DNA of 64,000 nucleotides from Burkholderiales bacterium (GCA_016185015.1 JACPOI010000001.1:26459-90458), one strand, 5' to 3'. Shown: positions 37,978-48,015, counted from the stretch's first letter. The notes: generated by a model from the sequence alone, not told the origin. A program made the numbers and translations.

Positions 37978-39069
37978 TCAGGCGCTGAACAGGAAGTTCA
38001 TCACGTCGCCGTCCTTGACGACGTATTCCTTGCCTTCGGCGCGCATCTTGCCCGCATCCTTGGCACCCTGCTCGCCCTTGCAGGCGATGAAGTCCTCGAA
38101 GGCGATGGTCTGGGCGCGGATGTAGCCCTTCTCGAAATCGGTGTGGATCACGCCAGCGGCCTGCGGCCCCGTGTCGCCCACATGGATGGTCCAGGCGCGC
38201 ACTTCCTTGACGCCGGCGGTGAAGTAGGTCTGCAGGCCCAGCAGCTTGTAAGCCGCGCGGATCAGTCGGTTCAGACCCGGCTCCTCCTGGCCCAGCTCCT
38301 TGAGGAACTCCAGGCGGTCGGCATCGTCCATCTCGGACAGTTCGGCCTCGATCTTGGCGCAGATGGCTACCACCGGCGCGTTCTGCGTGGCAGCGTATTC
38401 CTTCAGGCGGTCCAGGTAGGGGTTGTTCTCGAAGCCGTCTTCGCTCACGTTGCCCACGAACATCGCGGGCTTGGCCGTGATGAAGAAGAACTGCTTGAGC
38501 AGGGGCAGCTCTTCCTTGCTGAACTCGATCGTGCGCACCGGTTTGCCCTGGTCCAGCGCCGCCTGGCACTTTTCCAGGATGGCCACCAGCTTGATCGATT
38601 CCTTGTCGCCCGAGCGTGCCGTCTTGGTCACACGGTGCAGGGCCTTCTCGACCGCGCCCAGGTCGGCCAGGCAGAGTTCGGTCTGGATCACCTCGATGTC
38701 GGCGATCGGGTCCACCTTGCCGGCCACGTGGATCACGTTGTCGTCGGCAAAGCAGCGCACCACATTGACGATGGCGTCGGTCTCGCGGATGTGCGCCAGG
38801 AACTTGTTGCCCAGGCCCTCGCCGGTGCTGGCACCGGCCACGAGACCGGCAATGTCCACGAACTCGACGATGGCCGGCACCACCCGCTCGGGCTTGACGA
38901 TCTCCGAGAGCTGCGCCAGCCGCGGATCAGGCACTTCCACCACGCCCACATTGGGCTCGATGGTGCAGAAGGGGTAGTTCTCCGCCGCGATGCCCGCCTT
39001 GGTCAGGGCGTTGAAGAGGGTGGACTTGCCGACGTTGGGCAAGCCGACGATGCCGCACTTGAGAGACAT
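37978..39069 (-). CDS. ychF: Redox-regulated ATPase YchF (Obg family)
   Basis: 363 residues, the standard length, from ATG at 39069. G-motifs are [14 protein letters not shown] at the start, [20 protein letters not shown] near 68 and a NVSEDG-type NKxE replacement near 200, which is why YchF prefers ATP. The C-terminal TGS domain ends FLFSA. The protein binds ribosomes and is linked to oxidative stress response. The 234 bases upstream hold no further gene that I can see; there is a GC-rich hairpin GCCCGGC-tccgt-GCCGGG. Confidence 0.95.
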   Translation of the reverse strand: MSLKCGIVGLPNVGKSTLFNALTKAGIAAENYPFCTIEPNVGVVEVPDPRLAQLSEIVKPERVVPAIVEFVDIAGLVAGASTGEGLGNKFLAHIRETDAIVNVVRCFADDNVIHVAGKVDPIADIEVIQTELCLADLGAVEKALHRVTKTARSGDKESIKLVAILEKCQAALDQGKPVRTIEFSKEELPLLKQFFFITAKPAMFVGNVSEDGFENNPYLDRLKEYAATQNAPVVAICAKIEAELSEMDDADRLEFLKELGQEEPGLNRLIRAAYKLLGLQTYFTAGVKEVRAWTIHVGDTGPQAAGVIHTDFEKGYIRAQTIAFEDFIACKGEQGAKDAGKMRAEGKEYVVKDGDVMNFLFSA

Positions 39070-39303
39070 GGAAATTCCTTTGAAATCAACCCCTTGTGCA
39101 CCATCCAGCCTCACGGGGCGGGGTGGGCTGCCCGGCTCCGTGCCGGGAGCACGCAGAGGGCAGAACAGAAGACCGGGTGGGAAGACCTCGGATCCGGAGG
39201 ATCTCATCCTCGTTCATGCCCAGGGGAAACTGCTTGCGATTGTACTGATCGGTAGACCATGGCGCCGGCGCGCCACGGCATCAGCCGCCCGCCCAGGAAG
39301 ATC

Positions 39304-41355
39304 TCAACTCAGCTCCTGGGACTCCAGCACGTCCTGCGCAGGCCCCAGGCCCGTGGCACGAACCAGCAGTTGCCAGCGCTCCAGCTCCGTCTTCACATGC
39401 TGGCGCAATTGCTCGGGCGTGCTGGTCTGGACCTGAGCGCCATCCTGCTCCATGCGAGCACGTACTTCGGGATCTTCCAGCACCTGGTTCAAAGCCCGAT
39501 TCAACTTCTTGACGATGGACTCCGGCGTTCCGGCGGGCGCAAACAGGGCATACCACTGCGTCAGATCAAAACCCTTGATGCCCAGCTCCGCCAGGGTCGG
39601 CACCCCGGGCCAGGCGCTCAGGCGCGACGCCGAGGCGACGGCCAACAGCCGGAGCTTTCCGCTTTTCAGGTACGGCAGGGCGCTGAAAAGGCTGGGGAAC
39701 ATCCACTGCGACTGCCCCCGCACCATCGCACTGATGGCAGGCGCCGCGCCGGCATGCTGGATACCCTCCTGCCCCTGCGCCTCAAGGGTACGCAGGAACA
39801 TCTCGGCCGCCAGGTGAGGAAGGGTCCCTACGCCGGCCGAAGCGTAGTTGAAACGGCCCGCCGAGGACGATTGCAGCCGCTGGATGAAGGACGGCACATC
39901 CTGGACCGGCGTTTCATTGCTGACCACCAGCACCGTGGGGGAATAACCCACCAGCCCCACCGGGGCGAAGTCCTGAATGGGGTCGTAACGCAAGGTCTGC
40001 AGCACTGGGTTGATGCCATGCGTCGCGATGTAACCGAACATCAGCGTGTGCCCGTCGGGCCGCGAGGCCGCCACGTACTCCGCCGCCACACTGCCGTTGG
40101 CACCGGTGCGATTCTCGACGCTCACAACATGCCCCAGCGCAGGCCCGAGCTTGCGCGTGAGGATGCGCGCCATCGTGTCATTGCCTCCCCCGCCGCTGGT
40201 GGGAACGATGACCTTGACCTCCTCCTCGGGGAAGCGGTCCGCAGACTGCATCGCGCCCGCCTCCTCGGTATCGCGGGCCGGGAAGACATAGGCCGGCAGC
40301 GTCAATTCCCCCTGCATGATCTTGCGCGCCGTGCGCACCAGGGCGGCCCTGACAACGGCAACCTCGCCCCCCTCTGCCGCCATCTCGACATCCACGTCAA
40401 TCTGTCCCTGTGGATGCACGACCGCCAGCGGATGCCGACCGGCGGCACGGGCCATTCCGCTGGCGACGGTGCCTGGCAAGGCAAAGGCCGTGCTGACGCC
40501 GATGGCGCCGGTCACGGCATGCGAGGCATGGCACTTGTGGGGCGTGAAATACCGCGAGACGATGCTGTCGGGATGATCCCCCGGGCTGACCAGCACCGGT
40601 TTGGGAATCACGCTGTGGGTCACATCGCCCAGGCCCATGCGCGCGCCCATCAGGATGCGTAGTTTCTCGATGCGCTCCAGCAAGGCGGTGTTGGCGTCCA
40701 GTTCGGCCGGGCGCTCACGGCCCGTCACCCCCAGATCACTCGCGCGAAGGATCATCAGCGGCATGGCCGCGTCAATGCAAGTCACCTCCAGACCGTCGAC
40801 CACGTCAATCCGCTGACCGGTGGGAAAGACCTTGCCCGTGACCGCGCCCCAGGCGTCCAGGAAATTCAAGAGGATGGGCGCGGCGGTTCCGGGAACCCCA
40901 TCGATCCGGGCATCGCCCTCGTAACTGACCTGCCGACCGGGTGTGCAGACGGTGGACTCGATGGTCGCGCCGGTGTTCACGTTGTAGATGCGCACGGTGG
41001 TGGTGCCATCCTGGGCCTGGATGAGGCCCTGCTCGATCGCGAAAGGCGCTACGCCAGCGAGCATGTTCCCGCAATTGGGCCGGGTGTCTACCGACTGGTG
41101 GCCAACCCCGACCTGCGCAAACAGGTAGTCCAGGTCACAACCGGGCCGCGTCGAGCGCGACACGATGGCCACCTTGCTGTTCAGTGTGCTGTTGCCGCCC
41201 AGGCCGTCGAGTTGCAGAGGATCGGACGCACCGATGGCGCCGATCAGGGCCTGATCACGCTCCTGGTCGCCTGGCGGCAGCCATTCGCGCAGGAAGAACG
41301 GCCCCCGGGACGTACCTGCACGCATCAGCACGCAAGGGATATTTCTCTTCAGCAT
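39304..41355 (-). CDS. Fusion of PrpF/GalD-type isomerase with a TctC-like binding domain
   Basis: 683 residues from ATG at 41355. Residues 1-360 match the PrpF/4-oxalomesaconate tautomerase (GalD) family: VLMRAGTSRGPFF, GLGGNSTLNSKVAIV, the catalytic Cys pair in TRPNCGNMLAG (Cys95) and PHKCHASHAVTG (Cys275), ending LPAYVFP. From about 376 a complete TctC domain follows (VKVIVPTSGGGGNDTMARIL, AAEYVAASRPDGHTLMFG, WPGVPTLAELGIKGFD). There is no signal peptide at either junction, so the TctC part would stay cytoplasmic. The frame is open with no stop across the joint. A deletion that removed a stop, spacer and signal peptide is the simplest origin. It lies five bases after a normal tctC paralogue. 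Confidence 0.85.
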   Translation of the reverse strand: MLKRNIPCVLMRAGTSRGPFFLREWLPPGDQERDQALIGAIGASDPLQLDGLGGNSTLNSKVAIVSRSTRPGCDLDYLFAQVGVGHQSVDTRPNCGNMLAGVAPFAIEQGLIQAQDGTTTVRIYNVNTGATIESTVCTPGRQVSYEGDARIDGVPGTAAPILLNFLDAWGAVTGKVFPTGQRIDVVDGLEVTCIDAAMPLMILRASDLGVTGRERPAELDANTALLERIEKLRILMGARMGLGDVTHSVIPKPVLVSPGDHPDSIVSRYFTPHKCHASHAVTGAIGVSTAFALPGTVASGMARAAGRHPLAVVHPQGQIDVDVEMAAEGGEVAVVRAALVRTARKIMQGELTLPAYVFPARDTEEAGAMQSADRFPEEEVKVIVPTSGGGGNDTMARILTRKLGPALGHVVSVENRTGANGSVAAEYVAASRPDGHTLMFGYIATHGINPVLQTLRYDPIQDFAPVGLVGYSPTVLVVSNETPVQDVPSFIQRLQSSSAGRFNYASAGVGTLPHLAAEMFLRTLEAQGQEGIQHAGAAPAISAMVRGQSQWMFPSLFSALPYLKSGKLRLLAVASASRLSAWPGVPTLAELGIKGFDLTQWYALFAPAGTPESIVKKLNRALNQVLEDPEVRARMEQDGAQVQTSTPEQLRQHVKTELERWQLLVRATGLGPAQDVLESQELS

Positions 41356-41360
41356 GGCGC

Positions 41361-42320
41361 TCAATCCGCTTCGAGCCTGGCGCGCTGGACCACACCCCGC
41401 CATTTGGCAAGGTCCGTCCTCACCAGTTCACCCAACTGCTCGGGAGTGCTGGGCTCGACATCGGCCCCCTGACTTTCGATGCGTTTGACAATCTCCGGGT
41501 CCGCGAGTGCCGTGTTCAAGGCCTGGTTCAGCCGGACGATGACCTCCTTCGGTGTCTTGGCCGGCGCGAAAAAGCCATACCACTGATCAACATCGACACC
41601 CTCCACACCCAACTCTTTCAGCGTGGGGACTTGCGGCAGCACCGGCGAGCGGCGGGACCCGGCGATGGCCATGGCTTGCAGCTTGCCCGACTTGACATAG
41701 GGCAGGGCCGCGAACAGGCTGGGAAACATCATGTGCGTCTGCCCGGCGATCGTGTCCATGATGGCTGGCGAAGATCCTTTGTAGGGCACGTGCAGCAGCT
41801 GGGTCTGGGTCGCGAGCTTGAACAGCTCTGCCGTGAAATGGGGCGCCGTTCCATTGCCGGCCGACGCGAAGCTGAACGCCTCGGGCCGTTCCTTGATCAT
41901 CCTGACCAAGTCCTTCACATCCCTGGGTTTCATGGCGGGATGAAGCACCATGATGGTGGGCGAGTAGCCCACGCGACCCACCGGCTCGAAATCCCTGACG
42001 GGGTCATACCGAAGTTTCTGCAGTGCGGGATTCATCGCATGGGTCGCGATGTAACCGAACATCAACGTATTGCCATCTGGCGCGGACTTGACGACGTGCT
42101 CCGCCGCCAGGGCGCCATTCGCACCCGCCTTGTTGTCGACGATGACAGGCCGGTTGAGCAGGGCGCTCATCTTCTGCCCTATGGTGCGGGCCATCGCATC
42201 ATTGCCTCCACCGGGAGCCGTCGGAACGACGATCGTTATCGGACGCACGGCTTGCGCGTGGCTGGTAGCCACGCCCCATGCCATGCCCAAGGCCAGCAGC
42301 AGTTGGTATCGGATCCCCAT
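41361..42320 (-). CDS. TctC/Bug-family periplasmic substrate-binding protein
   Basis: 319 residues with signal peptide (ending ATSHAQA). TctC signatures are ITIVVPTAPGGGNDAMAR, AAEHVVKSAPDGNTLMFGYIATHA and LPQVPTLKELGVEGVDVDQWYGFFAPA. It is closely similar to the TctC half of the fused gene downstream, so one is probably a duplicate of the other. No tctA or tctB lies beside it; such orphan Bug proteins are numerous in Comamonadaceae and may act as sensors or use shared permeases. Divergent from a LysR regulator that likely controls both. Confidence 0.9.
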   Translation of the reverse strand: MGIRYQLLLALGMAWGVATSHAQAVRPITIVVPTAPGGGNDAMARTIGQKMSALLNRPVIVDNKAGANGALAAEHVVKSAPDGNTLMFGYIATHAMNPALQKLRYDPVRDFEPVGRVGYSPTIMVLHPAMKPRDVKDLVRMIKERPEAFSFASAGNGTAPHFTAELFKLATQTQLLHVPYKGSSPAIMDTIAGQTHMMFPSLFAALPYVKSGKLQAMAIAGSRRSPVLPQVPTLKELGVEGVDVDQWYGFFAPAKTPKEVIVRLNQALNTALADPEIVKRIESQGADVEPSTPEQLGELVRTDLAKWRGVVQRARLEAD

Positions 42321-42439
42321 CTCTCACCTTCTTTCGGATTGCCTTTTTTCTTCATGAAAAAAGGATTTGAAAATTGATGAGGCGGATGGTGCAAGAAATC
42401 CTGGCTTTGTTGAAGTGCAACTTTTAATATGATTGATGC
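42321..42439. promoter_or_regulatory. Divergent promoter region of the orphan TctC and LysR genes
   Basis: 119 AT-rich bases. An inverted repeat CCTTTTTT / AAAAAAGG lies close to the tctC-type start, and TGCAA / TTGCA-like arms lie closer to the LysR start. Either could be part of a LysR-type binding site, but I cannot fix the exact operator. Confidence 0.4.
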
Positions 42440-43375
42440 ATGCAACACATCAATTTCGATCTGCATCAGCTGCAGGCCTTCATCGCCGTGGCCGAACGCG
42501 GCAGCTTCAGGGCGGCCGCCGAACACATCCACCTGTCACCGCCGGCCCTGAGCCGGCGCATCGAGAAGCTGGAATCCATCCTGGGCACGCGGCTGTTCAA
42601 CCGCACGACGCGCGAGGTCGAGCTCACCAGCCTGGGGCGCATCTTCCTGGAGCGTGCCCGATCTGCCGTCGACGACCTGGAGGCAGCGATGCTGGGCATT
42701 TCCGACATCGCCGCCACCCGCAGCGGGCGCGTCACCGTGGCCTGCGTGCCGTCGGCTGCGCTGTACTTCCTGCCGCAGGTCATCAGCAGTTTTTCACGCC
42801 AGTACCCGGCCATCCGCATCCGGGTCATCGATGAATCCATGAACCAGACGCTGCAAAGTGTGCTGTCCGGCGAATCGGACTTCGGCATCGGATTCATGAG
42901 TTCCTTGATGCCTGAAATCAAGTTCGAAGACATCCACGACGACCCCTTTGTCGTCGCCATGCGGCGCGATCACCCCTTGACAACCCGCAAGACGGTCAGC
43001 TGGTCGACCATTGCCAACGAACGCTTGATCTCGGTGGCCCGCAGCAGCGGGAACCGGCAACTGCTGGACGACGTGCTGACCCAGGCCGGCATCAAGCCCG
43101 ATTTCGCCTTCGAGGTCAGCCACATCGGCACACTGCTGGGCATGGTGGAGGCCGGCCTGGGGCTGGCCGCCGTGCCACGCATGGCCTTGCCCGCCAACCA
43201 CAGTGCCGTGATCGGACTGCCGCTGAAAAACCCGACCATCTCACGCAGCCTGGGCCTGCTCACGCGCCAGGGCGTCACTCTGCGGCCGGCGGCGGCCATG
43301 TTTCACACCCACCTGTCCGAGGCCCTGCGCAAACGCCGGCCCGCGCCGGACGCGCCACTTCAGTCGAAGCGGTAG
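42440..43375 (+). CDS. LysR-family transcriptional regulator
   Basis: 311 residues. The N-terminal helix-turn-helix is LHQLQAFIAVAERGSFRAAAEHIHLSPPALSRRIEKLE. The ligand-binding domain begins near 92 (SGRVTVACVPSAALYFLP). It probably senses a carboxylate or an aromatic ring-cleavage product and controls the divergent TctC and PrpF-TctC genes. Its 3' end overlaps the convergent MOSC gene by 16 bases. Confidence 0.92.
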   Translation: MQHINFDLHQLQAFIAVAERGSFRAAAEHIHLSPPALSRRIEKLESILGTRLFNRTTREVELTSLGRIFLERARSAVDDLEAAMLGISDIAATRSGRVTVACVPSAALYFLPQVISSFSRQYPAIRIRVIDESMNQTLQSVLSGESDFGIGFMSSLMPEIKFEDIHDDPFVVAMRRDHPLTTRKTVSWSTIANERLISVARSSGNRQLLDDVLTQAGIKPDFAFEVSHIGTLLGMVEAGLGLAAVPRMALPANHSAVIGLPLKNPTISRSLGLLTRQGVTLRPAAAMFHTHLSEALRKRRPAPDAPLQSKR

Positions 43376-44274
43376 CTGGCGCGGACGGGCTGCCCGACGC
43401 GCAGCACATGGTCCACCCCCGCCGTGACGATGCTGTTCATGCCGAAGGTCAGGGCGCCTTTGACACGCGAGTCCTGACGGTAGGTCTGCAGGGTGTCGTT
43501 CACTTCCGGACTGCTGTGGGCGGTATCGGGGTCAATGTTGGGAATCGGGCAGCGCGGGCAGGGCTTGACCGGCGTAAGCACAGCCTCCCCTTCGGCCGTG
43601 GTGATCTGCAGCGGGCCCACGCGGTCTTCATCGTGGGCTTCCAGGCCTTCCAGCACGACGTTGGGCCGAAAGCGCCGGATATCCACGGGCGCATGCCCCC
43701 GGGCCTGCAGGCGCTCGTTGAGCCCTTCGAGCGCGGACTGGCCCAGCACCAGCACGGGGTAGCCGTCGCTGAACTGGTTGAGCGCCTCGGCCTCGCCTGT
43801 CCATTTCCTGTCGGACAGACGGCGATGCTCGGGATCAAAACGCACCAGCCGGTACTTGGGCGCATCCGCCTTGGGCAAGCCCTGCTCGTTGAGCGCCAGG
43901 AAATCGGTGAACCACTGGGCCGCGATGTCGCCCATGTCCCAGGCCGGGACCTCGTCGTCCCAGACACGCACACGGGCCGGCGCCTCGACCGCATCGACCC
44001 GCAGATGCAGGGCCAGCATGCCCGGCGCGCGCAGCTGCAGTTCGGTGCCGCCGCGCTTGAAGGCCGGCTGGATCAGCGCCATGCGTGGCGCCTCGCGCTG
44101 GCTCAGGAACTCTCCCTCGCTGTCCACCACCATCCAGGCGCGGTCCAGGTCCAGGCCGGTCTCGGTGAGCAAGGCCTCGGACAGCTCGACGCCGGCGCAG
44201 GATTTGATGGGATAGACAAAAAGACGGGCGATGCGAGCCTGCACATCGGCCGGGGGCATGGAGGAAGCACTCAC
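43360..44274 (-). CDS. MOSC-domain molybdoprotein (YcbX/mARC-like)
   Basis: 304 residues from a GTG at 44274 with AGGA upstream; ATG at 44259 is the alternative. The MOSC N-terminal beta barrel opens RIARLFVYPIKSCAGVEL. The MOSC domain shows RRFRPNVVLEGLEAHDED near 200 and the Mo-ligand Cys region LTPVKPCPRCPIPNIDP near 235. YcbX-like enzymes reduce N-hydroxylated compounds with a Mo cofactor. No dedicated redox partner is adjacent; E. coli YcbX carries its own ferredoxin domain, which is missing here. Confidence 0.88.
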   Translation of the reverse strand: MSASSMPPADVQARIARLFVYPIKSCAGVELSEALLTETGLDLDRAWMVVDSEGEFLSQREAPRMALIQPAFKRGGTELQLRAPGMLALHLRVDAVEAPARVRVWDDEVPAWDMGDIAAQWFTDFLALNEQGLPKADAPKYRLVRFDPEHRRLSDRKWTGEAEALNQFSDGYPVLVLGQSALEGLNERLQARGHAPVDIRRFRPNVVLEGLEAHDEDRVGPLQITTAEGEAVLTPVKPCPRCPIPNIDPDTAHSSPEVNDTLQTYRQDSRVKGALTFGMNSIVTAGVDHVLRVGQPVRASYRFD

Positions 44275-44337
44275 GGATCGTTTTCCTGGGTTGACTGAGA
44301 ACAAGGTCAATTCTGCCCTGCCTTCTACAATCCCCCC

Positions 44338-45459
44338 ATGCCCCAAGCCCTGGATATCTGCATACGCGGCAGCGGCATCGTCGGCCGCACCCTGGCCCTG
44401 CTGCTGGCACGTGAGCGCCTGCGCGTCGGGCTGGTGGAACAGCCGGCCCCGGCTGGCAAGCCGCCGACCGCCGACGTGCGCGCCTATGCCCTGAACCGCG
44501 CCTCACGCGAACTGCTGGAAAGCGTGCGCTGCTGGCCTGCCGACGAAGCTTCGGCGACGCCGGTGCGGCGCATGCAGGTCTGGGGCGACCGCGGCAGCGA
44601 ACTGAATTTCGATGCCGGCGAATCCGGCAGCCCGGCGCTGACCTGGATCGTCGACGTGCCGGTGCTCGAAGCCCAGCTGGCCGAGGCGGTGCGTTACCAA
44701 CCCCAGATCGAGGTGCTGAGTGCGCCGGCGCCGGCCCGGCTGACCGTGGTCTGCGAAGGCCGTACCAGCAGCACACGCGCCGAATTCGGCGTCGACTTCG
44801 AGGTCACGCCCTACCCACAGCACGCCCTGGCCACCCGTCTGCGTTGCGAAAGACCCCACGACCAGGTCGCCCGGCAGTGGTTTGCACAGGGCGAGATCCT
44901 GGCTTTTTTGCCTTTGGACGGCGCCCAGGGGAACTCTGTGGCCGTCGTCTGGTCTGTCTCTCCTGAGCGTGCCGCACATCTGCAAGGCCTGGAAGCCGCC
45001 GATTTCTGCCGCGAACTGGAAGACGCCAGTGCCCACACACTCGGTTCCCTCACGCTGGCCAGCGAACGCCGGACCTGGCCGCTGCAGAAAGCCCAGGCCC
45101 GGCAGTGGTCGGGCCGCGCGGCGGGAGGCGCCTGGGTGCTGGCCGGTGATGCGGCGCACAACGTGCACCCGCTGGCCGGTCAGGGCCTGAACCTGGGCCT
45201 GGCCGATGTGGCGGAACTCACGCGCGTGCTGCACGGGCGCGAGTACTGGCGCGGTGTGGATGACGAGAAGCTGCTGCGTCGTTACGAACGGGCACGCAAG
45301 GCCGGCATGCTGGCCCTGGATGTCGGCATGGACGGGCTGCAGCTGCTGTTTGCACGCGAGGGCGAGGCCTGGGGTGCACTGCGCCACTGGGGCCTGCAAG
45401 GCGTGGAACGCAGCGGGATGCTGAAGAACTGGCTGGCGCGGCGCGCCATGAACTTTTGA
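44338..45459 (+). CDS. UbiH/Coq6-family FAD monooxygenase
   Basis: 373 residues. FAD motifs are ICIRGSGIVGRTLALLLARE at the start and GDAAHNVHPLAGQGLNLGLADV near 270, the Coq6/UbiH signature. It hydroxylates a ring position in ubiquinone biosynthesis; which position (UbiH, UbiI, UbiF or UbiM type) cannot be told. It is slightly short for the family (usually about 390-410). It is followed 11 bases later by dsbC. Confidence 0.88.
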   Translation: MPQALDICIRGSGIVGRTLALLLARERLRVGLVEQPAPAGKPPTADVRAYALNRASRELLESVRCWPADEASATPVRRMQVWGDRGSELNFDAGESGSPALTWIVDVPVLEAQLAEAVRYQPQIEVLSAPAPARLTVVCEGRTSSTRAEFGVDFEVTPYPQHALATRLRCERPHDQVARQWFAQGEILAFLPLDGAQGNSVAVVWSVSPERAAHLQGLEAADFCRELEDASAHTLGSLTLASERRTWPLQKAQARQWSGRAAGGAWVLAGDAAHNVHPLAGQGLNLGLADVAELTRVLHGREYWRGVDDEKLLRRYERARKAGMLALDVGMDGLQLLFAREGEAWGALRHWGLQGVERSGMLKNWLARRAMNF

Positions 45460-45470
45460 AAGTCGATGTG

Positions 45471-46187
45471 ATGATGAATATGTCCAAACACCTGCTGGCG
45501 GGCCTGCTGGCCCTGCTCTCCCTCGGTGCCTACGCCCAGGACGCCACGATCCGCAAGAACCTGGCCGAACGCCTGCCCCAGTTGCCCAAGATCGATGAAG
45601 TCAGCAAGACGCCGCTGCCCGGCATCTACGAGATCCGCGTCAACGAGAACGACATCTACTACACCGACGCGGAAGGCAACTACCTGATCCAGGGCAACAT
45701 CATCGACGTGCGCCAGCGCCGCAACCTGACCGAGGAACGCGTCGAACAGCTGACGGCCATCGATTTCAAGGACCTGCCCCTGAAGGACGCCTTCACCGTG
45801 GTGCGCGGCAACGGCAAGCGCAAGGTGGCCGTCTTCGCCGACCCGAACTGCGGTTACTGCAAGCGTTTCGAGCGCGACCTGGCCAAGATCGACAACGTCA
45901 CGGTCCACACCTTTCTCTATCCCATCCTGAGCCCGGATTCGACCGAAAAGTCGAAAAACATCTGGTGCGCCAAGGACAAGAACAAGAGCTGGCAGGACTG
46001 GATGTTCAACGACCAGGTGCCGGCCGCCCTCAGCTGCGACACCACGGCCCTGACCCGTAACCTCACGCTGGGTCGCAAGCACAAGATCACCGGCACCCCC
46101 ACGCTGATCTTCGCCGATGGCTCGCGCGTGCCCGGCGCCCTGACCACCCAGCAGATCGAGAAGCAGCTCACGGCTGCCACACGCTGA
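45471..46187 (+). CDS. dsbC: Periplasmic thiol:disulfide interchange protein DsbC
   Basis: 238 residues from an ATG at 45471; adjacent in-frame ATGs make the exact start uncertain. Signal peptide ends AYAQ. An N-terminal dimerisation domain is followed by a thioredoxin domain with CGYC near 127 and cis-Pro in ITGTPTLIF near 210; a second Cys pair (WCAKD, LSCDTT) is also present, as in E. coli DsbC. It isomerises wrong disulfides and is normally reduced by DsbD. Confidence 0.92.
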   Translation: MMNMSKHLLAGLLALLSLGAYAQDATIRKNLAERLPQLPKIDEVSKTPLPGIYEIRVNENDIYYTDAEGNYLIQGNIIDVRQRRNLTEERVEQLTAIDFKDLPLKDAFTVVRGNGKRKVAVFADPNCGYCKRFERDLAKIDNVTVHTFLYPILSPDSTEKSKNIWCAKDKNKSWQDWMFNDQVPAALSCDTTALTRNLTLGRKHKITGTPTLIFADGSRVPGALTTQQIEKQLTAATR

Positions 46188-46208
46188 ACGCTTTTGTCAT
46201 CAATATCC

Positions 46209-48008
46209 ATGCCACGCATGCCCGGCCGCAACTCCCGACTCCCCGCCAGCGTGCACTACCAGGTCCAGGCCGCAGACCTGCACAGCCACCTCTACCGCGT
46301 CACGCTCACCATCCCACAGCCAAGCGCCGATCAACGCGTGGCGCTACCGGTCTGGATTCCGGGCAGCTACCTGGTGCGCGAGTTCTCGAAAAACCTGCAA
46401 CAACTCCAGGCCCGGCAAGGCCGCCGCGTGCTCTCCATTGACCAGCTGGACAAATGCAGTTGGCAGATCGCGTGCGACCCGGAGCAGCCGCTGGAGCTGA
46501 GCTACGAAATCTATGCCCTGGACAACTCGGTACGCACGGCCTGGCTCGACAACACGCGCGGCTTTTTCAATGGCACCAGCCTGTGCCTGCGCGTCGAAGG
46601 CCAGGAAGACGCACCGCATGACCTGAGCTTACTGGCCGGTGCCGCGCCCGCCCACTGGACTGTGGCCACCAGCCTGCCGGTCATCAAGACCGACAAGCGC
46701 GGTTTTGGCCATTACCGCGCAGCCAACTACGACGAGCTGGCCGACTGCCCCTTCGAACTCGGCGCTTTCTGGAGCGGCGACTTCAAGGCGGGCGGTGTCA
46801 ACCACCGCTTCATCGTCGCCGGCGCCCCGCCCAGCTTCGACGGCACCCGCCTGCTGGCCGACGCGCAGCGCATCTGCGACACCGCCATCCGCTTCTGGCA
46901 CGCCGGTGGCCAGGCCACCGGCCGCAGCGGCAAGCCACCCTTCGCCAGCTACCTGTTCATGCTCAACGCCACCGACGACGGTTATGGCGGGCTGGAACAT
47001 CGCAACTCCACGGCGCTGATCTGCGCGCGCCGCGACCTGCCGCGCACCGAATCCAAACCCGGCGATGGCTACACCACCCTGCTGGGCCTGATCAGCCACG
47101 AGTATTTCCACAGCTGGAACGTCAAGCGCCTGCGCCCGGCCGAGTTCGCGCGTTATGACTACCGCACCGAGAACTACACGGAGCTACTCTGGTTCTTCGA
47201 GGGTTTCACCAGCTACTACGATGACCTACTGTTGCGCCGTGCCGGCCTGCTGGATGACGCCGGTTACCTGCGCCTGCTCAACAAGAGCATCAACCAGCTG
47301 CAGCAGACGCCGGGGCGGCTGATTCAATCGGTGGCCCAGGCCAGCTTCGATGCCTGGGTCAAGTACTACCGCGTCGACGAAAACACACCCAACGCTACCG
47401 TCAGCTACTACGGCAAGGGCGCGCTGGTCGCCTTGTGCCTGGACCTGACGCTGCGCGCCGAGGGCCCGCACACCCTGGACGACGTCATGCGTGCGCTCTG
47501 GCTGCGCTGCAAGGCCGGCCCCATGGCCGAGAGCGATCTGCTGGCCGTGCTGCAGGACCTGAGCGGCCGCTCCTGGTCGCGCGAACTCAAACGCTGGGTG
47601 CACGGTACGGCCGAGCTGCCCTTGCGCGAGCTGCTTGAGCAGCATGGCGTGACCATCCATGAAGAGCCAGCCCAGCTGGCGCAACGCCTGGGCCTGCGCG
47701 TGAGCGAATCGGGCGGCTCGATCCAGGTCAAGACTGTGTTGCGTGGCGGCGCTGCCGAACAGGCCGGCTTTGCGGCCGGCGACGAATGGCTGGGCGTGGA
47801 GGTGGGCAGCGGCAAGTCACTCAGCAGCTGGCGGCTCCACAAGCTCGACGACCTGCTGCTTTATGCCGGTGGGCAAAGCCGGGTGAAGGCACTGGTGGCT
47901 CGCGACAAGCGCCTGCTGACATTGAGCCTGTCTCAACCGCGCAGCATCAGCACGTGGCGCCTGTCGGTGGGAGCGAGGGAACGGGTCGGCGCCTGGCTCG
48001 CGGCCTGA
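46209..48008 (+). CDS. M61-family glycyl aminopeptidase-like metalloprotease with PDZ domain
   Basis: 599 residues from ATG at 46209. The zinc motif HEYFHSWNVKRLRP is near 297, with the downstream Glu in LLWFFEGFTSYYDD near 325. A PDZ domain follows (GGSIQVKTVLRGGAAEQAGFAAGDEWLGVE, near 500-530). I see no strong signal peptide, so it is likely cytoplasmic or loosely exported. Known members have aminopeptidase activity favouring Gly or Ala. It lies 21 bases after dsbC. Confidence 0.9.
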   Translation: MPRMPGRNSRLPASVHYQVQAADLHSHLYRVTLTIPQPSADQRVALPVWIPGSYLVREFSKNLQQLQARQGRRVLSIDQLDKCSWQIACDPEQPLELSYEIYALDNSVRTAWLDNTRGFFNGTSLCLRVEGQEDAPHDLSLLAGAAPAHWTVATSLPVIKTDKRGFGHYRAANYDELADCPFELGAFWSGDFKAGGVNHRFIVAGAPPSFDGTRLLADAQRICDTAIRFWHAGGQATGRSGKPPFASYLFMLNATDDGYGGLEHRNSTALICARRDLPRTESKPGDGYTTLLGLISHEYFHSWNVKRLRPAEFARYDYRTENYTELLWFFEGFTSYYDDLLLRRAGLLDDAGYLRLLNKSINQLQQTPGRLIQSVAQASFDAWVKYYRVDENTPNATVSYYGKGALVALCLDLTLRAEGPHTLDDVMRALWLRCKAGPMAESDLLAVLQDLSGRSWSRELKRWVHGTAELPLRELLEQHGVTIHEEPAQLAQRLGLRVSESGGSIQVKTVLRGGAAEQAGFAAGDEWLGVEVGSGKSLSSWRLHKLDDLLLYAGGQSRVKALVARDKRLLTLSLSQPRSISTWRLSVGARERVGAWLAA

Positions 48009-48015
48009 ACGGGTC

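Noticed and set aside
39070..39303. tRNA or small RNA between ychF and the fusion gene
   Set aside because: There is a GC-rich hairpin but no cloverleaf, CCA or conserved RNA motif that I can see.
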